Of a stretch of 64,000 nucleotides of DNA, positions 37,601 through 49,826 are shown one piece after another. Below the pieces are notes generated by a model. That model saw only the letters and a list, made by a program, of their open reading frames with translations, was not told the origin of the DNA and searched no databases. How positions within the stretch are numbered: the stretch's first letter is position 1; each line of letters begins with the position of its first letter. The DNA comes from Deuterostichococcus epilithicus. Lineage: Eukaryota; Chlorophyta; Trebouxiophyceae; Prasiolales; Stichococcaceae. Position numbers and translations under genes: made by a program. Location: NCBI GenBank assembly GCA_033439295.1, contig JAVTLE010000014.1, positions 4,402,001 to 4,466,000 of the forward strand. Reading direction: 5' to 3'.

Positions 37601-39169
37601 CGTCGGCGTGGGACTGGTGCTGATATTGAAACAGTATCGAGTTCCTTCGTTCATGACTGATTGGCAATAAGAAAAATCAACAAATCTAACAGCCTATAAA
37701 GACTTCCATCACATGATCCATACAATACATCGCGCCCCTGCGCCCTGCAGCCTTTCGTTGACACAATTGGCTTCATATTTCTTTCATATTCTGCATGTAA
37801 GATGCCACATATGGTGGTATCAGCGGCCTTGATGACAGCCGCGCTGCTGCCGGCTGCAGCTATGACTGCGCCTGCGTCCTTGATGACCGTGAATGTCCCT
37901 TTGGGGTGAGCACTCGTGCACGATCGCTAGTACCTGTAGCGCGTCTAACTCTACCTTGACCAGCCTGCCTTCGAGACTGAGGCAAAGGCCGCTGCAAATG
38001 CTAGACAAACAATGGGCGTTCGCCAGGGGCGAGACGCGAGTTTGATCGAAAGGGGCCAGTCGAAAGGGAGCAGCCAGGTCGCTAATCAGGCCGGCCGAGG
38101 AATGACAGCACCCTGTAGCGAAAACGGCTACAGCAAATCGACGCATCGCAACATGCAGCAGCTGGCATGGCATGCTCGTGCTATTACGATCGCAGGACTC
38201 ATACAGATAGCAAATCAGCACGCTCCAGGACAGCCACGGCTCGGGGTCAGGGAAAAATCATGAATATGTGCATGAGAATCAGGGCGACGTGAAGTTGTCA
38301 CGCCGAAAGCGCTCGCACATCACTGCAGGAGCCTTTCTGACATCTGCTGGAACAAGCGGGCGCAACTTGCCGCATGCAGCTCGGACGGCGAACATCCCCA
38401 GCTTGGACGTGAACAGCCCCCCTCGTACTTGGCAGGTGGGCGGGTAAACCTTACCCACGAGCAAAAGTTGCACATTGTCAAATTTTCCCCCCGTCATTGA
38501 TGCCTCCGAAACGATCCTTATGCAACCTGCTGCAGTGCGCAGCGGCTGCCAGCTGCAGCAGCCGTTAAACCTGCCAGCGGACTACTCTGCAGCGCGGAGG
38601 CTTCCGAATCACAGTCTGCGTCTGGCAATCGTGAATACCACCCTCGTTATTAGGGTGGTTCATAGGACGGGTGTGCTTCCCCGTTCTATAAAAAATCGTA
38701 CTAAGGGCGCGGAAATGATTCTTACATCAACTCGCCAAATCTTACAACGCCGGCTGCCGGGGCGCCGTTCGCACGGCCAGCCGCAGCGCGTGGTGCCTGC
38801 CTCACGCAAGGTCTGCAGACTGGCCCAAGGAACAGCTGACGGACCACGGAAGACCTGAAGACGCAGGCTGACACCGGCAGAAGGCGTGAGAGGTTTCCCG
38901 TCGACGACTCTTAGGGTTTACTACGGCCAGGAGGAAAACTTGAGTGCATAAGTTTGAATCACCGAAGGTGATCAAACTAACATTTTATTATCACAGGCGA
39001 GGACTTTTAGGGCTTGTCTGAAGTCGCCAACCTACAAAGCGGCTACGAGTATGCCTCGGTCACAGCTATCTGGCGCCCCAACGCGGCATTAGGATCTCTC
39101 TTCCCTGTTTGCACACCCGCTTCACATTGGTACATACTACTTGACCTCAGCAATGGCGCATGCAGCCAG
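37601..39169. other. Convergent intergenic region
   Basis: It lies between the MUTYH stop and the last coding-like segment of the minus-strand low-complexity gene. It holds two minus-strand TGTAA words (TTACA at 38722-38726 and 38742-38746) that could serve that gene. It also holds two small hairpins: ACCACCCT/AGGGTGGT at 38637-38659, and GTTTGAATCACC/GGTGATCAAAC at 38952-38977. No convincing gene is seen. Confidence 0.55.
37796..37800 (+). terminator. TGTAA polyadenylation signal, MUTYH
   Basis: Same-strand TGTAA about 200 bases after the MUTYH stop, in an AT-rich 3' UTR-like stretch. Confidence 0.5.
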
Positions 39170-41905
39170 TCACGGGTACTCCCTTCTGAACGGTGGCAGT
39201 CCACCATGCCTGTCGCCCTGCTGCCAGCCCCCGCCGCCAATGCCGCTGCCGCCATGACCTCCGAAACCCCTGCCGCCAAGCCCATAGCTGTGTGGACCGG
39301 CTTGGCCGCCCCTGTCAGGTGGCAGCCATTCCGACGGCGGCGATCCGCTTCGGCTTGCGCGCCTGTGCTCCAAATGCGCTGGGGCCCAGTCGCCTCCCTG
39401 CAGCGCAGAGGCAACCGGCATCTGTGAGCAAATGCCGAGGCATCGCACATGCGGCGTGCACACAAGCGATGTGCGCGCTGAGCACGAGCTGAGCAGCTGC
39501 CTCTCGGAACAATGCCAGCAGCAGGGGATTCATCACATCAGTGCAGCCTCTTCCACCCTCCGTCAAACGTTGCAGGCGTGTCCGTGCATTGCGACCGGGG
39601 CGTTGCACTCGGCTTTGCGCTGCACTGCAGGGACTTCAAAGGAATCCAAGGAATCCAATGCCACACCCGCGGTGTGCGAGGAGCTGGCCCCAACGGGCCA
39701 GGCGCGCAGGGCGCAGCCGCCAGGGCGCGCACCTGGAGCAAGATGCAGGTGGTGCAAGGCAGCGGCGAGGGTGCAACGAAAAGCGACCTGGGCGTCTGTC
39801 CTCTCAAGGTTGCCTAGGAACGCATAACGCTAAAGACAGGACCTGAGGCTAGTGCGCCTTCCCCCGCGTGTGGGCAGGTCAGGCCCGAATGCTTCAGAAG
39901 CAGCACCACTCGAAATGCGGGCCCAGCAGTGCTTTCGACTCACCATGGGGTGTGGCCTGCAGGGCAGGCCCGCCTCGTGCATCGCGCGCTGAACCACGCC
40001 GCACAACCAGGTCGCATGGTCCGTCGTGCCGCTGCGCGGCTGCATCATCGCCGCCAACGCCTCGACCGCGATGTGCTGCAGGCGACGGAAGTTACACTAA
40101 CACGGTAAGTTGGCACAACCGCTGCCAGCAGGCGGCAGGGCCGCCGCACCCGCCAGGTGTCACCGCTCAGACAGGTCATGGAAATGACGCCAACAACTGA
40201 CAGCGGTTGCCCATAGCAGGCTTCTTTGCCTAACGCCAGACATGCAAGATCGAAGCGATCAACACAGCCTGCATGTGCGCCGGCAGATGGAATTGGCACT
40301 CCCTGGGGCGGATTATGGCGGGCTCAAGGCAGAAGAGACCATGCGAAGTGGGATTTAGGGTTAAGAGTGCACCGGTGGGACTGGGCGCAGCGCCACCAGG
40401 GCCCTGTCCAGCTGGCTGCGCTCCTGCAGCCTGCCGGCCACCTGCAAGTGGGGCCCAAAAAGTCTTTCATCAGACCGGCTAAACTCCAGGGGCATATGGG
40501 CATCCGTTTGCGAGGCGCCTCACAGACGGCTTGCGCGCCCTGCCGGGCTTGCAGTCTTGCTGCGATGACGGCCGTGAGCAGGGGAGCCCTGTGGTCGAAC
40601 TAAGACTGTCATCCAGGAGCTTGCAGCTGGTATGACATCTAATCACCTGGGCGTCCTGCAGCTTGGCTGCCACGGCGGGCGCAACGCCCCACCACCTGGC
40701 GTCTCGTACCACCGCTGCATCAAAACCCCGCTGCTGCTGCCGCCGCCCGCCGCCTGCGACTGCCCGTGCGCCGCCGCCCGGCGCTCTGCCGCCTGGGTTT
40801 GCGCCCCGCGAGGGAGGCGACCAGCTGCGCTGGCGCCGGCTCGGCGGTGACGGCGGCGGCGGCGGCGGCGGCGGCGGCGCGAGGCTGCTTCCGCTGCGGG
40901 TGCCGGAAACCCTGTCACAGCCACCGCCTTTGCTGGGCATTGCGCCGTGCTGCCGCGGGCTGCTGCTGCGGTGGCTGCCGCCGCCATATCCTCTGCCATT
41001 GTCGGTCGCACTGCGGCGCTGCGAAGTACCAGCGCCCAGGCTGCCGCCGAGGCCGCCATCATGACCGCGAGTGGCGTCACCTGCAGCGCCGTGGCGATGT
41101 GAAGCGCTAGTCGACGGTGGTGGCGAAGGCGGCGGCCGTGGTGGCGGCAGCGGCCCGGAATGCGGCGGTGGCGCCTGCGCTGACGTAGGCGCTGGCGGCG
41201 GGATGCTGCACACAGGTGGTGAGCCGGCGACTGCGCGGCCAGGCACCATGGTGGCACTGGATGCCGCAGGCCTGACCGCTGGTGGCTGCTGCGCCGCGGC
41301 AGGCGTGCCAGAGTCTGGCCGCCGTCCGACAGTGCCACCACCTGCAGGCGCCAGACACGTGATGAAGGCGTCCGCTTTGCTGGTGAGAAACAGCCGGCTG
41401 TGGACACTCATCTAGCCGAAGCCTTGCGAGATTGCACATCCCTCACTCCGACGAATGCCACAGGCCCTGTTCGAGAGCCATCCTGCACGGCGAGCGTGGA
41501 TGGCGACGACAGGCATCGTGTGGGGGTGGCGACCGCCACCACGCACTGGCATTCATACCTCTGCAGGAACATGACCAATACAGCACCTGAAGGCGGGTGG
41601 CCCGTCGGCGGCTGCAGCCGCTGCGCCGCCTGCTGCCGCAGCAGGTCGCCGTTGAGCGCGACCGGTGCGGGCGCCGGCAGCTGCAGCTGCTGCGCCGCCT
41701 GTTGCCGCAGCAGGTCGCCGTTGAGCGCGACCGGTGCGGCCGGCGGAGGCTGAAGCCGCTGCGCCGCCTGCTGCCGCAGCAGGTCGCCGTCATGCGCTAC
41801 TGGTGCGGGCGTCGGCCGCTGCGTTGGCGCCCCGGAGCCTCCGGCATCGGGACGCCACTGCCTTGCATGACCGTCCGACCCCGGCCTGCGTTGGTGGAGC
41901 ACTCG
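39170..41905 (-). CDS. Low-complexity Pro/Gly/Gln-rich coding segments, probable 3' exons of the JmjC-GYF gene or a separate gene
   Basis: Minus-strand segments with coding-like composition lie at about 41905-41580 (23-residue repeats of PVALNGDLLRQQAAQ type), 41365-40650 (polyproline, Arg/Ser and Gly-rich, ending ARWWGVAPAVAAKLQDAQ), 40455-40375 (QERSQLDRALVALRPVP), 40085-39950 (EALAAMMQPRSG, TTDHATWLCGVVQRAMHEAG), 39810-39570 (VAFRCTLAAALHHLHLAPGA) and 39440-39170 (a Gly-rich tail). The composition continues that of the upstream Gln/Pro-rich exon, so the same transcript is likely. Exon borders, frames and the stop codon were not resolved, and no domain is recognised. Conservation of the non-repetitive helical parts would decide whether this is real coding sequence. 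Confidence 0.4.
41597..41815 (-). repeat. Three tandem 69-bp repeats (23-residue unit)
   Basis: Copies start at about 41621, 41690 and 41759, with a period of exactly 69 bp. The minus-strand translation repeats PVALNGDLLRQQAAQ with Pro-rich spacers. A period that is a multiple of three and conserved peptides argue for translation. Confidence 0.85.
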
Positions 41906-42518
41906 ACTGTCAGTGCTTGATTCATAAAACTCGTTTCAGCATGTGCCGGCCTCGCGCGCTGCAGACTGACAGGCACATCTGCAGCTCACGCAGAGAGAGG
42001 AACATGCACCTCGGGAGATGCATGTGATCGTTGTGAAGAAGGCTTCAGCTCGAAGACGAACAGAACATCAGCCCGGACTCAACATAACAAACCAGCTGCG
42101 CAGATTGGTGCAGGTCTGTGTGCAGGTCTGTGTCACGTCAATGTCGAGACTTCACAGCTCAAATCACTCCACCTGTGGGGCGTTGCTGAGTGCGGGCGTG
42201 CAGCTTGGCGGCCGACCGTGGTGGGCAGCTGCGCCGCACAATCCGAAAATTTAGGTCAGCTCGACTGTCTGCCAAACATGCCATACAGCACAGCACAGCG
42301 CTGGTGCATTTCAGAGCATAATGCAGGGCAAGTACAGGGCAACGCATGACAACAGAGCACGGCATGAACACATGGAGCGCCACAACAGCAGCACCTGCAA
42401 TTAAGCTGCACAGTCTGGAACAATAGGGTGGTCGAACCAGCCACCACTGCGCGAAACCCTCAACCCTACACAGAAAACACAGCGGGAGTGCTCCTGGGGC
42501 GCAAGGCAGGGCGCACAC

Positions 42519-43589
42519 CGGCGAGGTGCTGCCGGGGCTGCGGCGGCGTTTGGGCCGGCGCTGGAGTGGCGGCCGCCGCGGCTGTCCCCGGGACGAGGAC
42601 CGGCTGCCACTGCTGCTGCGGCTGCCGCCGCTGCTGTGGCTGCAGCACACGTTTCAGGGACGCACATCAATGTGAGGGCACCTCAACGACCTTGCAAGAC
42701 CCACGTTTCGAGGGCTGCGAAATGTGCGTGCACGTCGCAATCTCGCCTTAAGGGTCATCAAAGCGCCTGTGCAGCCTGTGCGAGCCCAGCTCACCTGCCC
42801 GTGCTGCTGCCGCGGCCTCTTCCAGAGCTGCGCATTGGGCCCCGGCCGCGGACAGCAGAACTTGCATGGGATGCCGCCGGCACCACCGTCCGCACCGGCG
42901 GCACCGGCGGCCTGCTTGCGCATGCGGCCGGCGGCGGCTGCGGCGCGTGATTCGGCATCAAGGGCGCTGGAAGCTGCGTGTGCGGCACGGGCGGCTGCAC
43001 GCTGGCCGGATGGTTGGCCGGCATAATGTTTCCACTGCTTCTCAATTGAGGCTGCTGTGCCAAGTTTGGCGGCGGCTGCTGCTGCATGGAGACCATGCCA
43101 TGCATCGGCGGCATATCGTTCTGCTGCGGCAGCCCGGACTGCTGCAGTCCCGGCTGCATGCTGCTGCTGTACCCGCCTGGCGTGCAGCCCTGCACTGATA
43201 CTGTGTGGGTGCCCCATGGCAGCTGCTGTGGCAGCTGCGGCTCCTGCGTGGGTAAGTGCTGCCCAGAGTACTGCTGCTGCATCACTGGCGGCTGCAGCTG
43301 GTGAGCATACTGCTGCTGTGGCTGCTGCAGCGGCTGTGGCACCGGCTGCCCCGGACTCTGAGAAATAAGCTGCTGTGGTGGCTGCAGCAACGGCTCACTC
43401 GGCTGCTGCTGCTGAGCATAGTGCTGATGCAGTGCCTGCGGCATTGCTTGCCCTGGCTGCTGCTGCTGCTGCAGCAGCAGCGCCGGCGGCGGCGGCGGCG
43501 GCGACGGCTGCGCCACGAACTGGTGCAGCTGCTGCAGCAGCTGCGCATCCAGCATTGTCTCCAGAAGTGGCAGCTGCAGCCCCAGCTGC

Positions 43590-43659
<70 letters not shown>

Positions 43660-44840
43660 CTGGCGGCATCACCTGCCCCAGCTGCTGCCTTGGCGCTCCC
43701 AGCTGCTGCTGCAGCGGCGGCTGCTGCTGGGCCAGGAGTGCCTGCTGCGGATGCGCCTGCCGTGCCGACGGCGCGGGCAGCATGTGCTGCGGGCCCCGTC
43801 GCAGGTCCCAGCTCCCCTGCTGGGCTTTGGGAGACGGAAAGTGGCCCTCGAGCAGCCGAGTGCCCTGCTGCGGGCGCGGCGGCTCGACAGGGGCTGCCGG
43901 CGCAAAGGGGTCGTACGGCTGCCCCAGCTGCTCGAAGCGCTGCGGCTGCGGCTGTGGCTGCAGCGGCGGCAGCGGCGGAGGCAGCCCCGCGTGCGGCGCC
44001 TCGGCAAATGGATCGTAGAGCTGTGCTGGCAGCTCGTGCGCCGCCTGGCCCTGCTGCAAACGCTCAGACGCATGCCCCGGGCGCTGCTGTGCGAGCTGTT
44101 GCTGTCCTGCCTGCTGCTGCCCCCCCTCTGGCTGCTGCTGCTGCTGCGACGGCGATGGCGGCGGTGGGGGCGGCGGCGTCTGCCCGTCTTGGCGTAGGTT
44201 TCCTACCCATGCTGCCGACACATGCTCAGAGTGCCGCAAGCCGGCCTCTGCTTCGCCATTGGCGTCCTGCCTCCCGCTGCCCTCTGCGCCGCTTCCCAGT
44301 TCCCGCTTCACGCTCTCCTCTCGTAGCTGCCGCCATCGCGCCTGCCGCTGCAGCTGCTGCTTCGACAGTCTGCCGCCGTCCTCGTGCGGCCATCCTGAAG
44401 CATCAGGCTCCGACCGTGCTGTGCCCACGGCAACGCCTGCCGCTGCGCTCCCATCCGCTGTTGGGGCAGGCTTGCCGGACATGGGGTCAAGAGTCTCTAC
44501 CGGCGGCGGCGGCGGCTGCATTGTCGAGGCCGATGATTCGCTGTCCCGGCGCTTGAAGTCAGGCTCCGCTATCGCACTCGCCGAGCCTGCCGCCGGATCG
44601 CCAGGCTTCGACGCTGGGTATTGCTCGGCCCCACCCTGGAGCACCAGTGATGCCGCCTCGCGAATATGATCTGCCGGCGCCGTGGGGGCAAAGCCACCTC
44701 CTGCTGGTGTCGAGGCTGCAGCGGACACAAGCGGGCCCCCAAAACTGTCGACCGCCGCCTGGAGGAGCGAGAAGTCAATGACCGGCACCACCGCTGGCGC
44801 ACCACCAGCCGTCTGGACACCCTGCAGCGGCTGCTGCTGG

Positions 44841-44886
<46 letters not shown>

Positions 44887-45012
44887 GCGCCTGGGGTTGC
44901 TGCAGCGACTGGTAAACTGGCTGGTGCTGCACGGCTGGCTGGTGCTGCTGCTGCTGCTGCGCACGTTGCAGAGTCAGTGAGCTCTGCGCCATGTGGGGCG
45001 GTATGCCCATTG

Positions 45013-45050
<38 letters not shown>

Positions 45051-45805
45051 GGCGGCGGCGGCAGTGGCGGCTGCGGGGGTAGCGCTTGTCGGGGAGGTGA
45101 CCAGTCTCGCAGCTGCTGGCCGTCAGGATGTGGGGCGGGCAGCAATCGCGGTGGCGGCAGTGGCGTCTGCTGCCCCCGCGGCCCTCCGGCCGACTGCGGC
45201 GCCTGGCTGAGCTGCCACGGTGGCTGCTGCGGATGCTGTGGGAGATGGTGCTGGCCGCCTTTATGGCGAAATGTTGCCTCTGACGGCACTGGGTGCTGCG
45301 GGCTGCCCAGCGGAGGACCGGGCGGCTGTATCTCTGGCCGCAGGTGTGGCAGCATGCTGATCTGCACACCCGGCTGCGAGACGGGGTGCTGTCCAGCAGG
45401 CAGCTGCGCCTGGCCTGGCAGCTGCAGCGCCGGCGCCTGCTGCAGCGGCTGGGATGCCGCCATGCCAAGAGCGCCCTGGGGCGACGGCTGCGGCAGTGCC
45501 TGAGACGCCCCGCCAGGGGCGGACCCTGCCGGCACCCCGTTCTGCATCACCGCCACGGCTGCAAGTCGCGGCGGCTGCTGCGACATGGCCGGCGGCTCCC
45601 AGTCTGGCAGCTCGCTTGCCAAGTGCTGCCGCAGCAGCTGGCCCGGCGGCGCCGCAGGCTGCCAGCGTGTCCGGCGCTGCAGTGGCGCCGTTGTCCCAGC
45701 GCCAGCGCCAGGGTCCTCGCCAGACGGCGTGCCGAGCGAGGCATGCCGCTGCGCGAAGGCCGCTGTCGGCGCTGCGGTCTCCTGCGGCCCGCTTTCGTGG
45801 GTTCC

Positions 45806-45840
<35 letters not shown>

Positions 45841-48800
45841 TAGCTGCCACAGAGCGTCCCTGGCTGCTTTGGCTGTTATCAGGGGCCCCCTTCGACATCG
45901 GAACCCGCAGCGGGGACTCGCGGGGCGCCGCCCAAGGGTCGTAGTCAGCTTCAAAGCCACCAGGCGACGGCGGCTGCTGAGACTCGTCGGCGCCTGCGGC
46001 AACCCGCATGGTTCATGTTTCACGACCAAGGGAATTGCCTTCCAACACATGCATCTCTGGCTGTTGTGTGCCTGCCAGGCCCCCCATAGGCCAGTGAAGT
46101 TCATTCTCTCATAATGCGCGCTGGCCCTGAGAGCACAGCCTTTCATACACGACCGCTTGCATGCGCTGCAGGCTGGACATCCCGCTGGGGTCTCACCGGC
46201 CACATCAGGCTCGCCAGCGGCAGGCGGCTCGGCCGCGCCGGCGGCGGCGGCGGCGGCGGCGGTGGCGGCGACACTCGGTGGCGTCAGTGGGCCCTGCAGG
46301 CTCTGCAGTGCCTGCAGCTGCTTGGAGTGCGCCGCCACCACCATCTGCGCGGCGGACTTGACAAGCGCGCCAGCCTGCGCCAACGTGCACCGCAATTCAC
46401 TCACAACGGCATTACCACACTTACACAGGTTCCGGCTTGCAGGATCCTTCCGCTCGGCGACTGCACAGTGTACCTACGCCACGAACGTGCATGAACACCA
46501 GGCACACCGGCAGGCGACAGCATCCGACTCGGCAAAGTGGGACCAGCCAGCAGGCCAGCCAGGAGACAGCGTACAGCGTTTCACCTACATCAAGCACCTA
46601 CATCAAGCAGAGAGACGGACCTGCATGGACACCCCTGCGTCCTCATCGTGGACCATGTCAGATGCCTGCAGCTTGCCCCTGTCGCGGCAGGGGGTACTCG
46701 TCAGGTCATGCCCACTGCGAGCTGAGACCCCAAGGCACTGGGCACACGGCTGCGGCGGCACCGCTGCAGAGGCCAGTGTGGGCCGATGCAGGCATGTGAA
46801 AAATAAGGTGCCTCACAGCGCAATGGATTGGCAAGCATGTGCAGATGGATCCAAGCTAGGGGCCCGACTGGGCGCACTTTTTGAGGAGAGACCGCAGCTC
46901 GGCCAGGGTGTACGGCCCCTCTGTTCCGCCGCCGGGGCTGCGGTACACCCATTCCCCCTCTGACTCGGCCTCCACCATGGCCGCCACCTGCGAGATAGTC
47001 AGTAGTCAACAGTCAATAGTCAATGATCAGTAGTCAAGCAGTCCCCTTGTCATTGAAACAGATCTTTAACGCTGGCCCCTCTAAGCCACCTGCGGCTTTG
47101 GGCCTGATACTCCTCATCATGACAGTCAGAGCCGCCCTGGAGAACGGCACGTGGGAACTTCGCACAGTCTCCTGCGATGCACCTCAATGTCACTGTGTCA
47201 TGGAGTAAAAGCCTGTAGTCCCGCCCTCACCTCCTCTTTCAGGTCCGCCAGTGCATCCTTAGCCCACTGCTGCTGCGCCGTCAAGGCCGGCGGCCCGCCC
47301 CTGCCGCCGCTCCTACCGCCACCTCCCCACCGCCGCCGCTTGGCCGCCGGGCTGGAGGCGCTGCAAACACCATCGACACGCAGATGAAAACCCCGAGCAT
47401 GAGTTCGATGACGAGGCTGTCGTCATGATGCCTCTGTTGTTGGCCTGAGCATGTCACTTGACATCACGACCGCAATGCAAACAGTTTGGAGTAAGATCAT
47501 TAAAATCCGTGTTTGTCATGGTTGCTTAGTTCTGGACGAGGACCTGGGCTAAACAACGTGAGGAGACGTGTCTCGCCTGGTTGCTGTGCTGACTGGCTGG
47601 GCCCGCTTGCCGGACGCCTTTGCCGCTCCGCTGGGAGCCGCCGCTGCACCCTGCAGCCTCGCCGCCTGCGCACGACCGCACCAAAGCTGGTTGCTGATGT
47701 GGCCCTGTCCTCGTGCGTGTACCGGTCAGAAGCCAGGGGGGGGACAGAGCAAATTCACACCGGAGTGCAGTGTGCCCGCAGTCAGTGCACAGGCCTCCGA
47801 CAGCAGGTCAAGCTTTTGGTTCACGCTCGAGGTGGGAAAGTTGCATGCCAGACCAGCACTCCTGGCCATGTAAACCGTTTGATGCAATGCAGACCTGGTC
47901 CAGGAAGAGGCGCAGGGAGGCGGTGCCTCGGGTGGGGTGCGTAACTGCGGTCTCCCGCCCGACGAGGCCGCTGCTGGCCAGCACCGCCAGCTGCGCCAGC
48001 GAGAAGGGGCCCTGCGCAGGCGCAGGGTTGAGAGGGTTTGTCAACAGATCTGAAGTGATACGTGGGTTCTGTATATGCTTGAGGGAGGTATGTTGTTGTG
48101 CCAACCCGCCGGGCCGCTGCTGGCCAGCAGTGCCAGCTGCGCCAGGGAGACGGGTCCCTGTACAGGCATGATCTTTTGCAGTGCTGTGTAGGCGTTTGTT
48201 CTTCACGTGGGTTGTCAGGGACGTCTCTAGTTGTTTCCAAACCATGCAGACCCGCTGAGGCGCTGCTGGCTTTTACCGCCACCTGCACCAGGCAAAAGGG
48301 GCCCTGCACAGACGCGATGGGGATCAGTGTGGGCACACACTGAGCAAGTGCCCCAGCTTGACTCTGATCAGCGGTGATATGGCCGCTGAGCCGGTGCACA
48401 TACATGCCGCAGGGACGGGGATATGGACAGCGTGCCTGCGCTGCACAGGCGCGGGACACAGATTTCAGACATGCTTGGAGACATGCGAGTCTGGAGATGC
48501 TGCAAGACAGCGGCGCGCCTGCAACTTGCCGGCGCTATTACGGTATGTGAAGACCTGCTCCGAGCCGAGCTGCGGCTGCGGCGGCGGCGGCGGCGGCGGC
48601 GCATTGGGCAGCCGCGCTCCGGCGGCGGGGGCCTTGGCGGCCGCCCCGCCTGCCGCAGCGGGCGCTGGCCTGCCATCGGCCAGGTCCGCCCGACCCAGCG
48701 CCCTGGGGAGGTGAGCAATGTTGTGATTATTTGCGACTCGTTCCGGTGCGCTTTTCCAGGCCCTAGGCTCCGCGGCAAGCATCCAATTTTGGCGAATGGG

Positions 48801-49288
48801 GCAAGACGACGGCTGACAGCTGGTGTTCAGAGGACTGTGCAACTGCTCATGTGCTGCGAGAGGCACACCGCAGTGCCTGCTGCAGGGCGGCGACGCGGCG
48901 GGCGATGCGCGCGCCGCCGTCGCTCAGCAATAGGCCCCCCTTGGACACCCGCGCCTGTCGAGACAAGCGGTACAACTGCACTACTGAACCCCCAAGCAAG
49001 TAGATGTGCACAAGCAAATGCATTTGCACCGAGCTGCTGTGACACACGGCAGCGCTTAGATACTAAGCGAGCGGCGAGTCAAGATCTGTAGGCAGGCAGC
49101 AGGAAATAGGGTTTTGATGGTTGAAGCCTCGCCTGCAGCGCCAGCTCGCGCTGCAGCAGGCCATGCAGGCGGGCCGCCTCGCCGGCGGCGCGCGCCGCGA
49201 GCGCCGCCGGCGTCGGCCGCGGTCGGTTTGCGGGCCGCTCCTGCAGCGCTGCCCGGCCCGCCGGCTTGAACAGCCCCTCCGGCGCAGG
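42519..49288 (-). CDS. GYF-domain and Gln/Pro-rich half of the giant JmjC-GYF gene
   Basis: Probable continuation of the JmjC gene: its exon ending at 49827 (phase 0) joins the exon starting at 49288 (phase 0), which has no Met. Exons in order: 49288-49133; about 48985-48870; about 48705-48519, ending in the first GYF half EQVFTYRNSAGKLQ; about 48013-47895 with GPFSLAQLAVLASSGLVG (second GYF half); about 47678-47590; about 47360-47231 with SPAAKRRRWGGGG; about 46995-46880 with a second GYF-like module (GEWVYRSPGGGTEGPYTLAE then LRSLL); about 46400-46198; one 3,199-base exon 45993-42795 (1,066 residues); and 42639-42519 (Arg/Ser-rich). GYF modules bind proline-rich peptides. The long exon is Gln/Pro-rich with three long Gln runs and three YDP[FW]A motifs. 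Two donors here are GC (after 49133 and 48519). The junction between the second GYF module and the 46400 exon is uncertain. Confidence 0.65.
43591..43658 (-). repeat. CAG/CTG repeat coding a run of about 22 Gln
   Basis: An almost pure CTG array on the plus strand, read as polyglutamine on the coding strand inside the long Gln/Pro-rich exon. Shorter pure arrays lie at about 44841-44881 and 45016-45051 in the same frame. Confidence 0.95.
47895..48309 (-). repeat. Tandem triplication of a GYF-encoding exon
   Basis: Three related blocks, about 47895-48014, 48100-48160 and 48247-48308, spaced about 147 bp apart. Each has a splice acceptor followed by the same coding start: GPFSLAQLAVLASSGLVG, GPVSLAQLALLASSGPAG and GPFCLVQVAVKASSASAG in the coding direction, all phase 0. 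Only the block nearest 47900 has the longer downstream coding sequence ending at a clear donor. Confidence 0.85.
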
Positions 49289-49826
49289 CTGTCATGCAAA
49301 CCGTTTGGACAGGATCATAGGCATGTTGATCGCATTGCATTTGAATGGGTGATTTGGGTCACGTTGGCTGTTGGCGCACAGCCTAAGGCTGGCTGGTGAA
49401 GCCCGACCCGGGTGGGACACGACCGCCAGACGTGCAATTTGCCTATGTGTGGTGGCACGAGCAGTGTTCATCCCCGTGGTTCGTGAGGTGCATGGCAGAG
49501 CCTCCAGCGGCACTGCAGCACATTCCAGGGCCTCGGAAACCCTGAGCTGTGACTGCTCTATGCCGCAGGATGCTCCGGGTGTTCCCATGTAAAGCAGCCA
49601 GGCGGGAGCACGGCTGATACGTAGAGCATTGCAGCCAAACTCCGCCTGTCCTCTAATCTTAAATGCAATGCGCTAGGTGGTTGCCAAGTTGCATGCGCCA
49701 GTGGGGCGCATTCAATTTTAAATTGCGAATTGTGTATTGTGTAATTGTATTATGCAGTGTAAACTTGTGCTCTCGAGTATATGTATCCCGGCACCCTTTC
49801 TCAAACACCGGCACTGCATGGCTTAC

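Noticed and set aside
43256-44556. Long plus-strand open frames rich in Ala or Leu (about 300-390 codons)
   Set aside because: They are antisense shadows of the Gln/Pro-rich minus-strand exon: CAG runs read as CTG/GCT on the other strand. They lack domains and have no splice context.
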